From: Cytauxzoon felis
Taxonomy: Eukaryota; Apicomplexa; Aconoidasida; Piroplasmida; Theileriidae
NCBI GenBank assembly: GCA_020283715.1
Contig: JAIQCW010000130.1
Span: forward strand, 62,001-126,000
DNA length: 64,000 nucleotides
Reading direction: 5' to 3'
A model generated the notes under the pieces. The model ran no database searches. It was not told the origin of the DNA and saw only the letters and a list, made by a program, of their open reading frames with translations. This document shows, piece by piece, positions 21,723 to 34,800 of the stretch. Each line of letters opens with the position of its first letter. Positions within the stretch are counted from its first letter, which is position 1. The translations under genes were made by a program, and so were the position numbers.

Positions 21723-22390
21723 CTTGTAATAATCCTTCCGTAAATATCCAGAAACAATTCCATTGAAGTCTATCATACCAATTGTATAAAGTATTCCCAG
21801 TAATACCTTGATCACCACTATTGCTGCTATTGAAACCATCCCCGCTTCAGGAGTTGTGGTAGGAGTCTAGAGAGTCTAGAGAATATGTTAACATAGATAT
21901 AGGTGACCAATCCTCAGCATGTCCAGTTTCCTCACCATCATTAGATATATCAGGATTATTCACAAAAAGTTGATGAATACCTTTATTGGATTCTTCTCTA
22001 ATACGAGCATTTTCATCATTACCAGGATCTATAGCTTTATCCTTCTCAGCTTCACTCTTGGTATTATGATTATCAATTATATCTATGCCTATTCAGTAGA
22101 GATTATTATCCTATTTCATCCATATACACTTTACTTATAATTGAAATGAACATAGAAATTCTACATAATCATACTTTATGGTCTTTAGGTTTAGGAGCTT
22201 CAGTAGTAGTAGCAGTACAAGGTTGTTCAGTTTTTTGTTCACCTGGACTTCCTCCTTGGACTGTAGATTCAGTAGTTTTAGAAGCACCAGCACCAGCTGG
22301 AGGTTCTTGTTCTACATCTGGACTTTCTTCATTGCTTTTAGCTTCAGGAGCAGTTTTAGGATCAGAAGCAGTTTGTTCATGTCCACTCAT
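21708..22390 (-). CDS. small multigene-family protein, copy 1
   Basis: Exon 1 encodes a low-complexity acidic/proline segment starting MSGHEQTASDPK. After an intron the frame reads IDIIDNHNTKS...SNKGIHQLFVNNPD...TGHAEDWSPIS. This matches the paralogue at 44814-45362 (NKGIHQLFKNNPG...TGHAADWSS). A likely C-terminal TM segment (MVSIAAIVVIKVLLGILYTIG) follows in another frame, so a further small intron is probable. The reading frame ends at a TAG formed inside a truncated repeat element. The start is immediately downstream of a conserved regulatory region (22440-22650). Function is unknown; the architecture resembles small piroplasm surface or export families. Confidence 0.55.
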
Positions 22391-22439
22391 TTCTATTTTT
22401 GTTGGTTGTTATCCATCTTTATTCCAAAATATCTTCCCT

Positions 22440-22650
22440 TTAATGATTTATGATTGAAGTATAATATCTTAATAATTTTATAGAAGTATATATAGTTAGT
22501 ATTATTACTAGTATAATATAGTCGTTATAATACTCTACATCATGTTAGTAGTATATAGTATATATATTATAATAATTATTTATATTAATACACGTATATC
22601 ATCATATAACTATACTTCATCCTTCAATTGTATTGATATATATTATAAAT
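22440..22650 (-). promoter_or_regulatory. conserved upstream region of family copy 1
   Basis: Shared with 45815-46030 and with 54520-54745 (inverted). Blocks include ATAATTTTATAGAAGTATAT, CATGTTAGTAGT and CTTCATCCTTCAATTGTATT. It lies just upstream of the ATG at 22390. Confidence 0.7.
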
Positions 22651-22779
22651 CACTAGAGTTTATGAAATTGATAAATTGAATTTGGATTATGGGGTATGCC
22701 ACATAATTATGGTGTTTGTCTAATAATTATTGGGTATTAAGGATATCACACTATTAAAATACAATATAATACATTACCC

Positions 22780-22886
22780 GAGAACGATCTCTGGGAGTTT
22801 GAGGGGGAAGTAAATAGAAGAGATGTCTGCAGGACGACCTCAGGTTGAACGGCGAGTGGAACACTGGTTGTAACCTCGGGTGGATT
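22780..22886 (+). repeat. half element, downstream of bL9
   Basis: A right-hand half with GATCTCTGGGAGTTTGAGGG, GTAAATAGAAG and the terminus AACCTCGGGTGG is followed by a TTCGCTC-rich tail shared in part with 12860-12905. Confidence 0.75.
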
Positions 22887-22936
22887 AGACAACACTTCGC
22901 TCATGCTTCGCTCGTCTCACTCATACTTCGTTCGAT

Positions 22937-23735
22937 TTACTGTTTCTCGGGTAATTTAAATTCTAGAACGTCATCGTCGTCATCGATTGTATCTTTAGAT
23001 TTGATTGTCATTTTGAAGATGAACTTGTTGTTAGGATCGATATGTAATGGTAAATTTACTGTAAATTCATAATTACCGACTTTATTGAATGAAATATTGT
23101 TGTAATCTCCGTCGTGGTCGATGTTAATATCTTCTTCAGTGTGATTGTACTTGGCGTCATCTCCGGTATGAGTGTACTTTATACTTTTAATCTGCGATGG
23201 TACTACATCTATGTAGTGATTAATAGACAATATATCTAGTACTTTATATAATGAAATTGGTGTTATTATGATATTATTGGACCCTATTACATTGAATTCT
23301 AACACAAATCCGCCATCGAATCCTGTAAAGACGTTAGACACAGATGATCGTGGCGAAGTGGATGATGCGGAAGGCAGCAATGAAGAACCCGATGTTGATG
23401 AAAGATCACCTGAAGATTATAATGGACATAATACTACTTTTCTAACCTGTAAGATTCTCTGGTAAATTAGTAGTTTGATTGTTTGTGTAAAGGTCAATAT
23501 TATACCAATTAGCATATACTGCTAGACCATTAGGTATGAGGTTATAATTGGCGAAACCTCTGGAAGTTTCTATAATTTGACCTTTGGTACCTAAATTGGG
23601 CACATTTTGTAGTAGAATGACGTTAATTTTTTTTGTGTCGATGCGTGGATACCAGATACGTCGATTTATAGTACCTCTAGTGAAGTGTATTTTGAATCTT
23701 TTGGGTATATATATGTTATAATTGGTAATGGGCAT
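22937..23735 (-). CDS. mitochondrial-type ribosomal protein bL9
   Basis: The N-terminal domain INVILLQNVPNLGTKGQIIETSRGFANYNLIPNGLA is the bL9 signature spacing (the two halves are INVILLQNVPNLG and SRGFANYNLIPNGLA). It follows a basic, targeting-like leader. A 38-nt intron (GTTAGA...TTCAG) joins it in phase to the second exon. The C-terminal part reads ISLYKVLDIL...VGNYEFTVNLPLHI, consistent with the rRNA-contacting C domain. The size is about 250 aa. It probably serves the mitochondrial ribosome; an apicoplast role cannot be excluded. Confidence 0.85.
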
Positions 23736-23851
23736 AATATTATATAGGAATCCTTATATAATACAATTGTAGCACTATAAATTTGAAATGTATAAGACAT
23801 AATACACATTAAATTATTTATATTAATGTAAAATATTAATTAAATTATCAG

Positions 23852-24204
23852 ATGGAATTTGTAATTTTTAATAATAAAAGTATAATTAAAATATTATTAT
23901 TATATATATTTATATATACAACACACATTTCTACAATTACACATCAGGCAGTGAATGTATGTAATTATATATATTTGTATATAATTTCTTAATTTATAGA
24001 ATCAATATAATTCATTTGTTAATAATGCTGATATACCAATTAATAATTTGGTATGTTGATTATGATTCCATATATGTATACATCATATTTGTCTAGACGA
24101 TAGAAGTATTACCCGATGATGAGGATGAAGGTACAATTTCAAATTTTGGATTAATTCAAGATGCTTATGGCTATGGTGATTCAATAAGATCCGTAGATAT
24201 ATAA
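23852..24204 (+). CDS. small secreted protein, three exons
   Basis: Three exons, all joined in phase 0, encode about 80 aa. They are MEFVIFNN...THQAVN, NQYNSFVNNADIPINNL and TIEVLPDDEDEG...SVDI. Both introns have GTATG donors and TATAG/TCTAG acceptors. A hydrophobic N-terminal stretch (IIKILLLYIFIYTTHIS) is a plausible signal peptide. The remainder is short, acidic and Asn-rich. No family is recognised. It is too small and too spliced to appear as one open frame. Confidence 0.5.
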
Positions 24205-24241
24205 GATTATTTCATATTTCAAATGTATAATAGTTTTAATA

Positions 24242-24947
24242 ATGGATAAGAATGATAAGAGTGTTTACAATTGCAATTATACTAGTAACGTATTAAGTAA
24301 ACGTAAAGTATGGCATGATGGATTAGTAGTAGCATATGAGACTCATGGTTTTGTACGATTGATATTATATGAGTATGATGAAAGTACAAATGCTAGGGGT
24401 AGAAGATTAGAGAGTATGGATATTTTTAATGTTAAACATTATGATATTGTTGGGTTTGTTTAGATAATTTCCCCCATTTATTTGATATAGGCGTGAATTT
24501 ACTACTAGTAGATATATTATTGATATATCAAATATATATGGTGCAGTAAATACAACAAATAATGTAAAGAAAAGTATAGCACCTGTTGTTATAAGGGCTG
24601 GACTTATGAAAAGACCTATTGTTAATCCATTTATGATCAATGATAATACAATAACTAATAATCTAGAAGATTTTAACCCCATTGATGATTATAAAAATCA
24701 ACCTGCCAATTTCAATACACCAACTACACCTTTAGCTATCAATGATGATAATCAACCTGTTGCTACTTCTAGTGTTATCAATGATATTATGCAAAATATT
24801 ACTACACTTGTTAACAAATCTTTAACTTACACTAAAACCAACTATACATCTGCTATTATCATTGATAATAAACAATACAACTCTCAACTACTACCACTAA
24901 TCAACTCTGCACTACTACACTATAATACTAAATTAAATTTCTTTTAA
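24242..24947 (+). CDS. ZGRF1/Mte1 N-terminal-domain-like (DUF2439) protein
   Basis: Exon 1 carries KRKVWHDGLVVAYETHGFVRLILYEYDE...RRLESMDIF. This matches the fold and spacing of the DUF2439 domain found at the N-terminus of ZGRF1 and fungal Mte1/Dbl2. A short intron near 24458-24494 joins it to GREFTTSRYIIDI, which completes the domain. A KRPIVNPF motif follows. The rest is Asn/Thr-rich. Known relatives act with DNA helicases in recombination and telomere maintenance. A role here is inferred only from the domain. Confidence 0.65.
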
Positions 24948-24984
24948 ATTAATGTGGTGTTTATGGGGATAAATAACCTCATTT

Positions 24985-27900
24985 TTATATATAAAAAACT
25001 TGGGCTGTATTATTATTTGGATTATATGATATAATATTTCTTGATTGATTAAAGTTTGAATCTATATATTATAATACTATACTATTATAAACTAACCACA
25101 ATTTGCGATTAGACATTTGTTATTATCACCATAGAATCTAATAAATGCTGGTGATGTTGTATCAGCCAAACAAATCTGTAGTGAATTATGGTACAAAGTA
25201 ATTAAAACATACAAAATCTGGTAGAGGGTGTAATAATAATGAGACATCGTGTTGTATAATAGTAGAATTGCCAGGTTTATTGGGTGATAAATGACCCTGA
25301 CCAACTATCGTCTCAATTAACTGAAGATTATATCAATAAATGTTATATACTCACCATATCAATTAAATTATCACGTGTATCTATAGTTTCCGATGTTGAA
25401 CTTTTAATTATAGCCTCCCATAGCAATTTTGTAAGTAATTCTTCCCTTAAAAATAACATTCTACGTCCCCAATGTCTTATACGACATGGATTCGTACACA
25501 TTACAATACGACCTTTACAATGGGGCCTTGCAGCCTCAATACGCTCTATTTAATTATATGGGGTAATATGATTTATAAAATATACCTTTAAATCTATTTG
25601 TACAATAATTTAATAATGGTAATCTAGGTAAACAATCTATATAATATATTAAAATAACAACTTTCAAATTACGTTTACATAATGTAGCATCTGTGGGGCC
25701 TGGTACAAATATTATATAACAATCTAATGTAAATATATGGGGTTAATTTGGAAATAACATACTAGATAATATAATAAGAAATCTAGGATTAGTTAATATT
25801 TTATATAATGATTCAAATCCAGATGCATATGATTCCATAGGATTTGTTACATTTCTACTAGTATCAATTTTATCTATCCAACTATGTTGATATTCAAAAT
25901 TATAACCATAAGAACTAAAATTCCCCATAAATATAAAACCTGATGGTAGACCTTGTTGATGATACATATCAATATATGCTAATATAATCATATATAATAA
26001 AATAAAATCCACTTACAATTAAATAAATCTTCTAAACCCTTAATTGTATTAGATTTATCTAAATGTAAATTTGCTATTATTATCCAATTCGAATTAATCT
26101 CAACTGTCGATGCAAATGAAGTATAATCATTAAATATATTCTATAAATGGGGTTTTTTATCACTATATTTCAACATACTATCATACTACTAGTTAATGAA
26201 CCACCAAAAAAATCATGTATATATAATTCACTTTTATATGATATAGGTGGATGTCTCATACCATCAACACGAAATATATTCTAAAAATATGGGGATAAAA
26301 AACACTATAAAATATACCTTAAATGGTTCCATTATACCATATACAATTACAATATTACCATCACAATATATACCTTTGAATATATTACACTATAATAAAT
26401 AAAATGTTGAAATAAATTTTAAATATACATTAGATGATACAATAATTTTAACCTCATTCAATATGCCTTGTATACATAATTCACCATCCTTTGTACGACT
26501 CAATATACCAATCAATAATTGAGGATCTAATTATATCATAACATCTCATACGACAACATACCCTTACAACTCAATGATACCGAATCAACAGGAACCAAAC
26601 GTATACTATATTTAACATCTTCACCCATTATATTACTGAAATTATAACCACGCAATCTCTACAATATCAATATAAAATATAATTAATCTATAGATAATTC
26701 CACTCGAGGTCAAATACAACTCTCTTCTCCACCTGAGGTCGTCTTGCAGACAGCTTCCTTTATTTACTTCCCCCTTCGCTTCCCTGAGATCAGCTGCGGG
26801 TCCACTCGAGGTTACATCCAACACATCCTTAGCACCATCTTCCATCATTCCCATGATGGATGATCAATCACTAACTTCATCACTACCTTCACCACGCATT
26901 TCAGGTGAATTATGGGGACTATCATGGGGTTTATTATCATTATGAGGTTTTTTATCCCTATAACCCTCTTTTACACCATTTTCTCCACTTGAGGTCGTTT
27001 TTTTCAACTTCCATCACTACCTTCATCTCCAACCTTTCTTTCGTCTTGCAGACAGCTTCTCTATTTACTTCCCCTTCCAGCTCCCATAGATCGCTTCCAG
27101 GTATTCCACTTGAGGTCCAATCATTATCGTCGCCACGATCTCTGGGAGTGGCTATACCGTTTACGGGGAAGTAAATAGAAGAGCTGACGGCAGGACTAAC
27201 CTCAGGTGGAGTAGGCTCCACGCCGAGTGGAACAAGAGAGGTTGGAGAAGATAGTGATTGGACTTCGGATGTAATGTCAGTTAATGATTGTTAAACAAAC
27301 TTCGAAAAGTAGTTCATAACGTATAGTACAGACTTTATCGAGTGTATATTTGACATCATTTTCGAATGTTCTGGTGAATTTCTATATATGAAATGTTATA
27401 TGTGTAGGTATATGATTCAACCTTTTTATTGATTAAGAAATCGATTTTTGGTACATCTTTGATTGTATGATAGATATAAATACCATCATCATAAATATCA
27501 TAAAAATCATGTCCAAATTTATTTTTAACATCATTTATAAATTGATCTTGTATTTTAATATAATTCCATTGTTTTAATTCTGATATAATTTTTGGTATTG
27601 TATAATCTATTCTTGCATTTAATAATCTAGAGATTATATAATGCCATATACGTAGATCTACATGATATCCATCATCAAATTCAACTATATAAAAGTATGT
27701 AATACTCTTCATTTAAAATTTTAATATACCTGAAAATTGATTTGGTGTATTTATATTCAATTCTATACTAAGTAATGATACATCTTGTTGTGATGGATTT
27801 ATATTTATACCATATTTTATTAAATTTGCTACAATATTATAATTTATACCTTTATATTTAACATCTTGTATTGCTATAGATTGATTATTTATCATTGAAT

Positions 27901-28687
27901 CCTCATCTATAGAAAATAAATCATCCTCATTATATATCGAAAATGATCCTATATAACCATCCTTTACACTCGATGTTATACCTGAGGTTACATCTACCTC
28001 CTTTCCCACTGCCGTTCCACCCGAGGTCGTTCCATCTTTCCCATTGCATGGAGCTCTTCTATTTACTTCCCCCTTCGCTTCCCGTAGATCAGCTGCGGGT
28101 AGTCCACTTGAGGTTATATCCTCTACACCTTCTTTTCTCTTGCAGAGAGCTCTTCTATTTAGTTCCCCCTCCGCTTCCCCGAGATCAGCTACGGGTCCAC
28201 TCGAGGTTACATCCAACACATCCTTAGCACCATCTTCCATCATTCCCATGATGGATGATCCATCACTAACTTCACCACGTTCTTCCGGGTTGACATTCTT
28301 TGTTCCTCCGGGTAGAATTCCTGTTCTTAGGGGTTGATCATCTTCGTTCTTCCGGGTTAACATTTCCTGTTCCTCCTCATTACCTTCGCCACGATCTCCG
28401 GGAGTGGCTCTACTCTTTAGAGATAGATAATTAAAAGAGCTGACGGCAGGATGGACCTCAAGTGGAGAGCTGTCTGCAAGACCAAGAGAGTTGGAGTGGA
28501 CGTCAGGTGTAGAGCTGTCTTCAGGACCAACGGTGGATGAGTGTGGAATATTATTTATATCTTCTTTTCCACTAGGGGTGGTGCCTTTTCTATTTAGTTG
28601 TCCCTCAAGCTCTTGTAGATCGCTTTCGGGTAATGTACATTTATCATTAGGAAAACTTAAACTAGACAAGACTACATTATTATTCAT
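24985..28687 (-). CDS. POLE2: DNA polymerase epsilon subunit B (POLE2/Dpb2), many small exons
   Basis: This is the non-catalytic subunit of the leading-strand polymerase. Spliced segments, right to left, match the family. The N-terminal helical part includes RTFENDVKYTLDKVCTIRYELLFE. The OB-like region includes LLIGILSRTKDGELCIQGIL. The inactive phosphoesterase part includes IIANLHLDK, GFIFMGNFSS, IFVPGPTDA, CTNPCRIR and GQGHLSPNK. The C-terminus is CLADTTSPAFIRFYGD...AQVFYI. Introns are mostly 35-60 nt with CCCC/GGGG islands. One exon near the N-terminus holds a long in-frame element cluster (27977-28632). The intron between about 27270 and 26690 holds two more. The start at 28687 is the first ATG of the 5'-most coding frame and could be later. 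Confidence 0.8.
26698..26905 (-). repeat. CCACCTGAGGT element in POLE2 intron, sense
   Basis: A reverse A module plus the CATGATGG hairpin module. It is separated by about 80 bp from the next element. Confidence 0.8.
26984..27272 (-). repeat. CCACCTGAGGT element in POLE2 intron, sense
   Basis: A full copy with the variant 'CCGTAAACGG' B module (TATACCGTTTACGGGGAAG) and two internal termini. Confidence 0.85.
27977..28632 (-). repeat. element cluster in POLE2 exon, in frame
   Basis: This is a cluster of about 650 bp of at least three modules sets. It encodes about 215 residues with PPEV-like, NYLSLKSRATPGDRGE, SIMGMMEDGAKDVLDVTSSG and ADLREAKGEVNRR segments. Confidence 0.88.
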
Positions 28688-28813
28688 TATATAAAATTAT
28701 AAATAAATTAAAAAATTTTTTTAATATTATTACTACTTGTAATATGATAATCTTCTAATACCTGATTTAATGCATCATAATCATCACGAGTACATTTAGT
28801 ACATCTAATTTTA

Positions 28814-31800
28814 TTAATTATAAATGATATAACTTTTATTAATATATAAAAAAAATATTAAATGAAAATATTTTTGATGATCTTTTGGTAATTGTTTAGT
28901 AAAATTATTTAATGTATAAGGGAATTTATTTATTAATTTAGTAATTGTATAATTTGATGTTGTATATAATTGATCAAATAAATCAATTTTAAAATCAACA
29001 AATATAATTTTTAATGATATAATTATTAATAAATCATTTATTAAACGTTTTGTATCATTTTTTAATATACGTTGTGATGCATTAACTAAATCTACTAATG
29101 ATTTAGAATATGGTATCATTAATAATTGTTTAGGTTCAAAATAAAAAAATTTATTAGGATCTGAATCATATATAGTACCTAAATCTTTATGTATATCTAT
29201 ATATTCTTCATCACGTTGTCTAATTTGATCATAATAATAACCTAATAATTCATCTGGCATTTTCATTATCTGTTGTGATAAATATTCTAAATTCCATACA
29301 CGTACTAAATCATACATTACATTACCATTACCTATTAATACACAATATTCTGATAATCTACTATTAAAATCAATCACTTTCTTACTCTTCCATATACGAC
29401 TCTTTTTCTTCTCTATCAATATAACATCTTCATCATCTACACTTAATACACGCATTATCGATGAATCTAATAACATCAATAATCCTTCAATATCCGTAAA
29501 CTCATCATTACCTATTATATAATCCAAATTTATATCATCTCTTCCACCCGATGTTACAGTCCTACTCTCCTTTCCACCTGAGGTCTTCCACTCGCCGTGG
29601 TGGCCTTCTCTATTTATCTCCCCTTCCAGCTTCCGTAGATCGCTTCCAGGTTCCACTTGAGGTCCAGTACTATACTTCAATCCATCTGAGGTCTTCCACT
29701 CGCCGTGGTGGCCTTCTCTATTTATCTCCCCTTCCAGCTCCCGTAGACCGCTTCCAGGTAGTCCACTTCCACCTGAGGTTACATCACTACCTCCTCTTCC
29801 GCCACGATCTCCGGGAGTGGCTCTACCCTTCAGGGATTGGTAATTGGAAGAGGCTCCACGCCTAGTGGAAGATAAGGTTGTAACCTCAGGTGGATGCCTA
29901 GTAGAAGGAGAGTTGGATTGGACTTCGTGTGGATGATGATAGTATATATTTTTGATATTGATATGATTGAATAGTATTTGTAGATTTTTGACATGGTAGA
30001 GATTGGATATAAATTTGAGGTATGATTCGAGTATTTGTATGCATGCATTAAAGAATGGTGATATGATCCATTCAGTTGGTGCTTGGAAATCGAATATAGC
30101 TCTTAATGAGTATTGTAATACAACAAATAGATCGATGATACCATTAGTATATGGTGTTTTATCATTGATTTTAATCCAAGATTCATTATTAATACATGTT
30201 TTAATAATATTATTTATAGTATTAAATTTTGATTCTAAACCTTTAATAATATTAGATTTAATTAATAATAATAATTCATTAATACCATTAATATTAAAAT
30301 TAGGATTAGTATATAAATAGAACATACATTTTAATAATGTAATAGATTGTTTATTATTATCTTGTAATGGTGATCTAATTATAAATGATACATCATATTC
30401 TCTTTGTAAGATCATAAATTTTCTTAAATTAGGCATAATATTACATATAGATTTATTATTATAATTATAATAATTTTTTAATTCTAATATACAACAATTG
30501 GATAATAATGATGGATATTCAGCAAATATTAAAAAATTATTCCACATATTATATGATAATTTACATTCATTCCTTAACATTTGTATAATATCATCTATAT
30601 AATTATTAAATAATATTGTATCATCTAATTCTGTTGTTATATCATTAACATGTTCTATACATTTCTTAACCATTAATTTAGCATTTTTATATACTATAAA
30701 ACGATATAAATCAATAGTATTATATCCTTTATATAATAATTTATAATATATATTTAATAATGATAATATGTAATATAAACCATTTGTATCTATATACTCT
30801 ATAAATTTACATGAATAATTAAATATATTGTTTCTATATGCACTAGTCGCTATTCTTAAATATAATATCGTCAGTACCTCTCTCTCAATACGAGATGGTA
30901 GCAGTAGGGATGTATAATTCTTCACCGGAGGTGGGGGATTATACATCGAGGGTGGATGTGATGAAGAATTATTCACCGGAGGTGGAGGATTGTACATCGA
31001 GGGTGGATGTGATGATGTTAGTGGAGATGGATGATTGTTCATCATGGATGAGGGATGTGATGATGGTAGTGGAGATGGATGATTATTCATCGTAGATGTC
31101 AATAATGAATCTTCCTCTTCCCTCTTCGATACGTTGTTCGTCGGTAATGAAGAATTCTCCATCATTGATGTAGAATCATTCAGTTCATGTCCATCATTTC
31201 CATCACTTCCCTCACTTGGAATAACAAGGGGGACATGATAATTTAAAATATCAGAGGTAAATAAATGTACTTTATTGAATGGTCTTTTTAAATACATACC
31301 CTTCAATTGCATCTTTAATAAATGTTTCAATTCTTTTATACTAGACCAATCGATATAATCTAAATGACCTTTATCCATTACAGTATAATTTGGTAATAAA
31401 TTTTCAATGTCATCATCATAATTTAATAAAAATTTCTTTAAATCAAATATTAAATAACCATCCAGACTACTTAAACCTTTGGGTAAAAAATAAATATTAC
31501 TTGGTACCTGATTCATTACATATAATTGCTTCAATATATTACATGATAATAGATGGAAGGTAGACTTGAAGTCTATACCGAAGTTTTCCACAGTAGTAGG
31601 AGGCTGAAGCGTATGCGGAAGCGGATGTGTGGATGTTGAAGGTGGTGTAGAGGTATGAAGCTGATGCTGATTCGTGGATGTTGAAGGTGGTGTAGAGGTA
31701 TGAAGCTGATGCTGATTCGTGGATGTTGAAGGTGGTGTGGATGAAGGCGGATGCGGAAGGTTGGATGTTCCATATTTTACAGGGGATGTTTGAGGTGTGG

Positions 31801-34800
31801 ATAAAGGATGATTTGTCCATGTTTGATGCGTCGATGTTTCATAGTTCCTCGATGACGACGTGTATTCACCTTCCCTCCTCGATGTATAATCTTCATCCCC
31901 CCTCTTGGATCCGTATTCCTCTTCCTCCCCCTTCTTGAATGATGGATTGCCATCGAGTGTCGTACTTCCGTCATGAAAATGGACAACGTGTAATGTCCAG
32001 AAAGCAATAGATGCAAGAATGGAATGAGCAAACAAAGGTATCTGGAATTGATCACCAATATAATCTAATGACCTCGTGATATTAAAATTCGGTAATATAC
32101 CCGTCTGCATAAAAGACACAATGTAAATTATACCCTGAAAATATTGTGGAACATCAGAGAATGTCAATTCATCACAAGATAAATATTGATGTAAACATTC
32201 TGTAACATGTAATATAATCGGTACCTCAAGTGACCAATAACCAGATAATTTATACGCATCTATTGGTACCCTAAAATATTTATTACTCCTACATCGCATC
32301 GCCATACCATCATTCACCACCTGATCCATCACATACCTCACCATATTATATCTAGATAATCTATGACACGCACTCATACACCTCGATCTACGCTGACGTA
32401 TCTCAGCCAATACCGATATATTATCATCACTATATATATCCAAATCCACTATATAATCATCCATCATCAATATTTGTTCGTGGGGTTTTTTATGTCTAGA
32501 TATGGGGTCATGTGGGGTATTGTTAGAATGTTTTGAATGACGTCTACGTGTACGATTATGTACCGTATTTAATCTTTTAACATCATTACCAACGTCGCGC
32601 GCGTCATTATTGATATTATTGACATTTTTCATACTGTGCGCGTTACATCCATCATCTCTCATCGCATGACTTCCTTCATCCTTTTCCCTCACTCCCTTCA
32701 TCTCTCTACATCCATCACCCTTCATCCCAACTTCGCTCATCCCTCCACACCCATCAAGTACATTAACCAATTCCCTATCATAATATTCAACCTCAACCAT
32801 ATATTCGAGCATTTTCAATAACCTACCCTTTATATCCAATGGTTTTATAACGTGATTTAAATTAACAACAACCAAAGCCTTTAAATGATTAACCTCACCT
32901 AAAGCAAGACATACAAGTATAAGAATATCATTACATAGACGCTCAAGATTAGGTGAAGCATCAAAATGGAAAGTAACGCTCAAGTCATCAAATGGAGTAA
33001 ATGAATTTATAATTTTAAACCAACGTGATGAGATATTAGAATCAGCATCTAATAAATGTACAATCCTAGAAAGCTTTTGTATTAATGATAAATGTATTAT
33101 ATGAAGTTGACGATATACCCATTGATAATATTCCTTATTCTCAATCAATAAAACATCATCAATTACAACATCAACCTTAGATAACGAGTCAATTAATAAT
33201 AGTATACGATATCGTACATCCATAACATGTAAATTAATATGAGGACTATAATCACTAAAAACATCTCGAGGCTTTAATAATACATCCAAAATCGAATAAG
33301 ATGAATGAGATAAATCTAAACGATTCTTATATACCTCAATCAAATGACGCATCCTAATCAACATCTGCTCAAGTATACCCAAATTTAACATAAGATACTC
33401 ACGTAATTGACCATCACCATGATTATCATCAGTTAAGCATGGATGATTTATAAAACCCGATATATATCTATGAGTCATTATCATAATCTCTAAAGATAAT
33501 ATACACCATTGATTATTATCCATATAACTATCCTCCAAACAATATTTTAACCTAGGCATTGGTATTCTATCCTTAGATAACTCTATACGACTACAATTAA
33601 ATCTATTACCACTAGTTGGAGGATGGAAATGAACATCAAATGGATATAAATGATGATACTCCAATATACCAGTAATATCAATTATATCATCATTATAAAG
33701 AAATGAAAATGATGAATCTGGTGGAAATGATGGGAAATCCTCAATTAAATCAAGATAACGCCTCATATATTCATCATATCTACCACGCCTAGTCATTATA
33801 TACTCGGCTACTTGTTCTATATTAACACCATAATCAATATCTTTTATACCAACATCTATAGAATTAACAGAAGGAATGTAATGATCGTGATGCTGTTTTC
33901 GATCAAAGTCCATCAATATCTTGTCAATCTCCACATCTTCCTCATCTTGCTGATGGATCTCAATTTGAGGAGCAATCCTACTCACATTTCCACTAGGCGT
34001 GGAGCCTATTCTATTTACCTTACCCTCCGCTTCCCTGAGATCAGCTTCGGGTTCCACTCGAGGTCCAGTACTACTCTTCATTCCACCTGAGGTCTTCCAC
34101 TCGCCGTGGTGGCCTTCTCTATTTAGCTCCCCTTCCAGCTCCCGTAGATCGCTTCCAGGTTCCACTTGAGGTCCAGTACTACTCTTCATTCCACTCGCCG
34201 TGGTGGCCTCTCTATTTACCTCACCTCGACTCCCATGGATCGTCTCGGATTCTTCGCCACAATCTCCGGGAGTGGCTTCACCCTTCAGGGATAGGTAATT
34301 GGAAGGGGCCCCACGCCGAGTGGGATCAGAGTTGGATTGGACTTCAGGTGGAGTAGATTGTCCTTCAGTTGTATCAATGATTGTGATTGGATTATGACTT
34401 TTATTGGATGATTTTAATAGAGGTTCATATTGTGGATAATTTAAATGTTTGGTGGTATTGATTGATTTGACATCATCATCTTCATCATCGGATTTGTATT
34501 GTGCAACATATAGATTTGTATATGTTCCATCATCTAAGATTCTTCCACTCATAATATCAGATTCAAAATCTGATAGATTATTAATTGGTGTTGGGCATTG
34601 TGAGAATGTATTTAATGCGATAGATGTATAATCATTAATAGGACCAGGTTTAGAATTAATTAATATCCTAGAATGTTGTGGTATAGTAATAGATTCATTG
34701 CCTGTAATAAGATTTTCAAATTTATTAAAATCATTATTAGGTGAAAATTTCAAAATATCATCCCATAATATTTCCATTTGTGAATAAATACCCTTTTCTA

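Noticed and set aside
22178..22453. Plus-strand Ser/Phe/Arg-rich frame opposite the family gene
   Set aside because: It is the antisense shadow of the low-complexity exon starting MSGHEQT.
28044..28337. Plus-strand frames of about 95 codons across the POLE2 element cluster
   Set aside because: They are the reverse-strand reading of element modules, and the host gene is on the minus strand.
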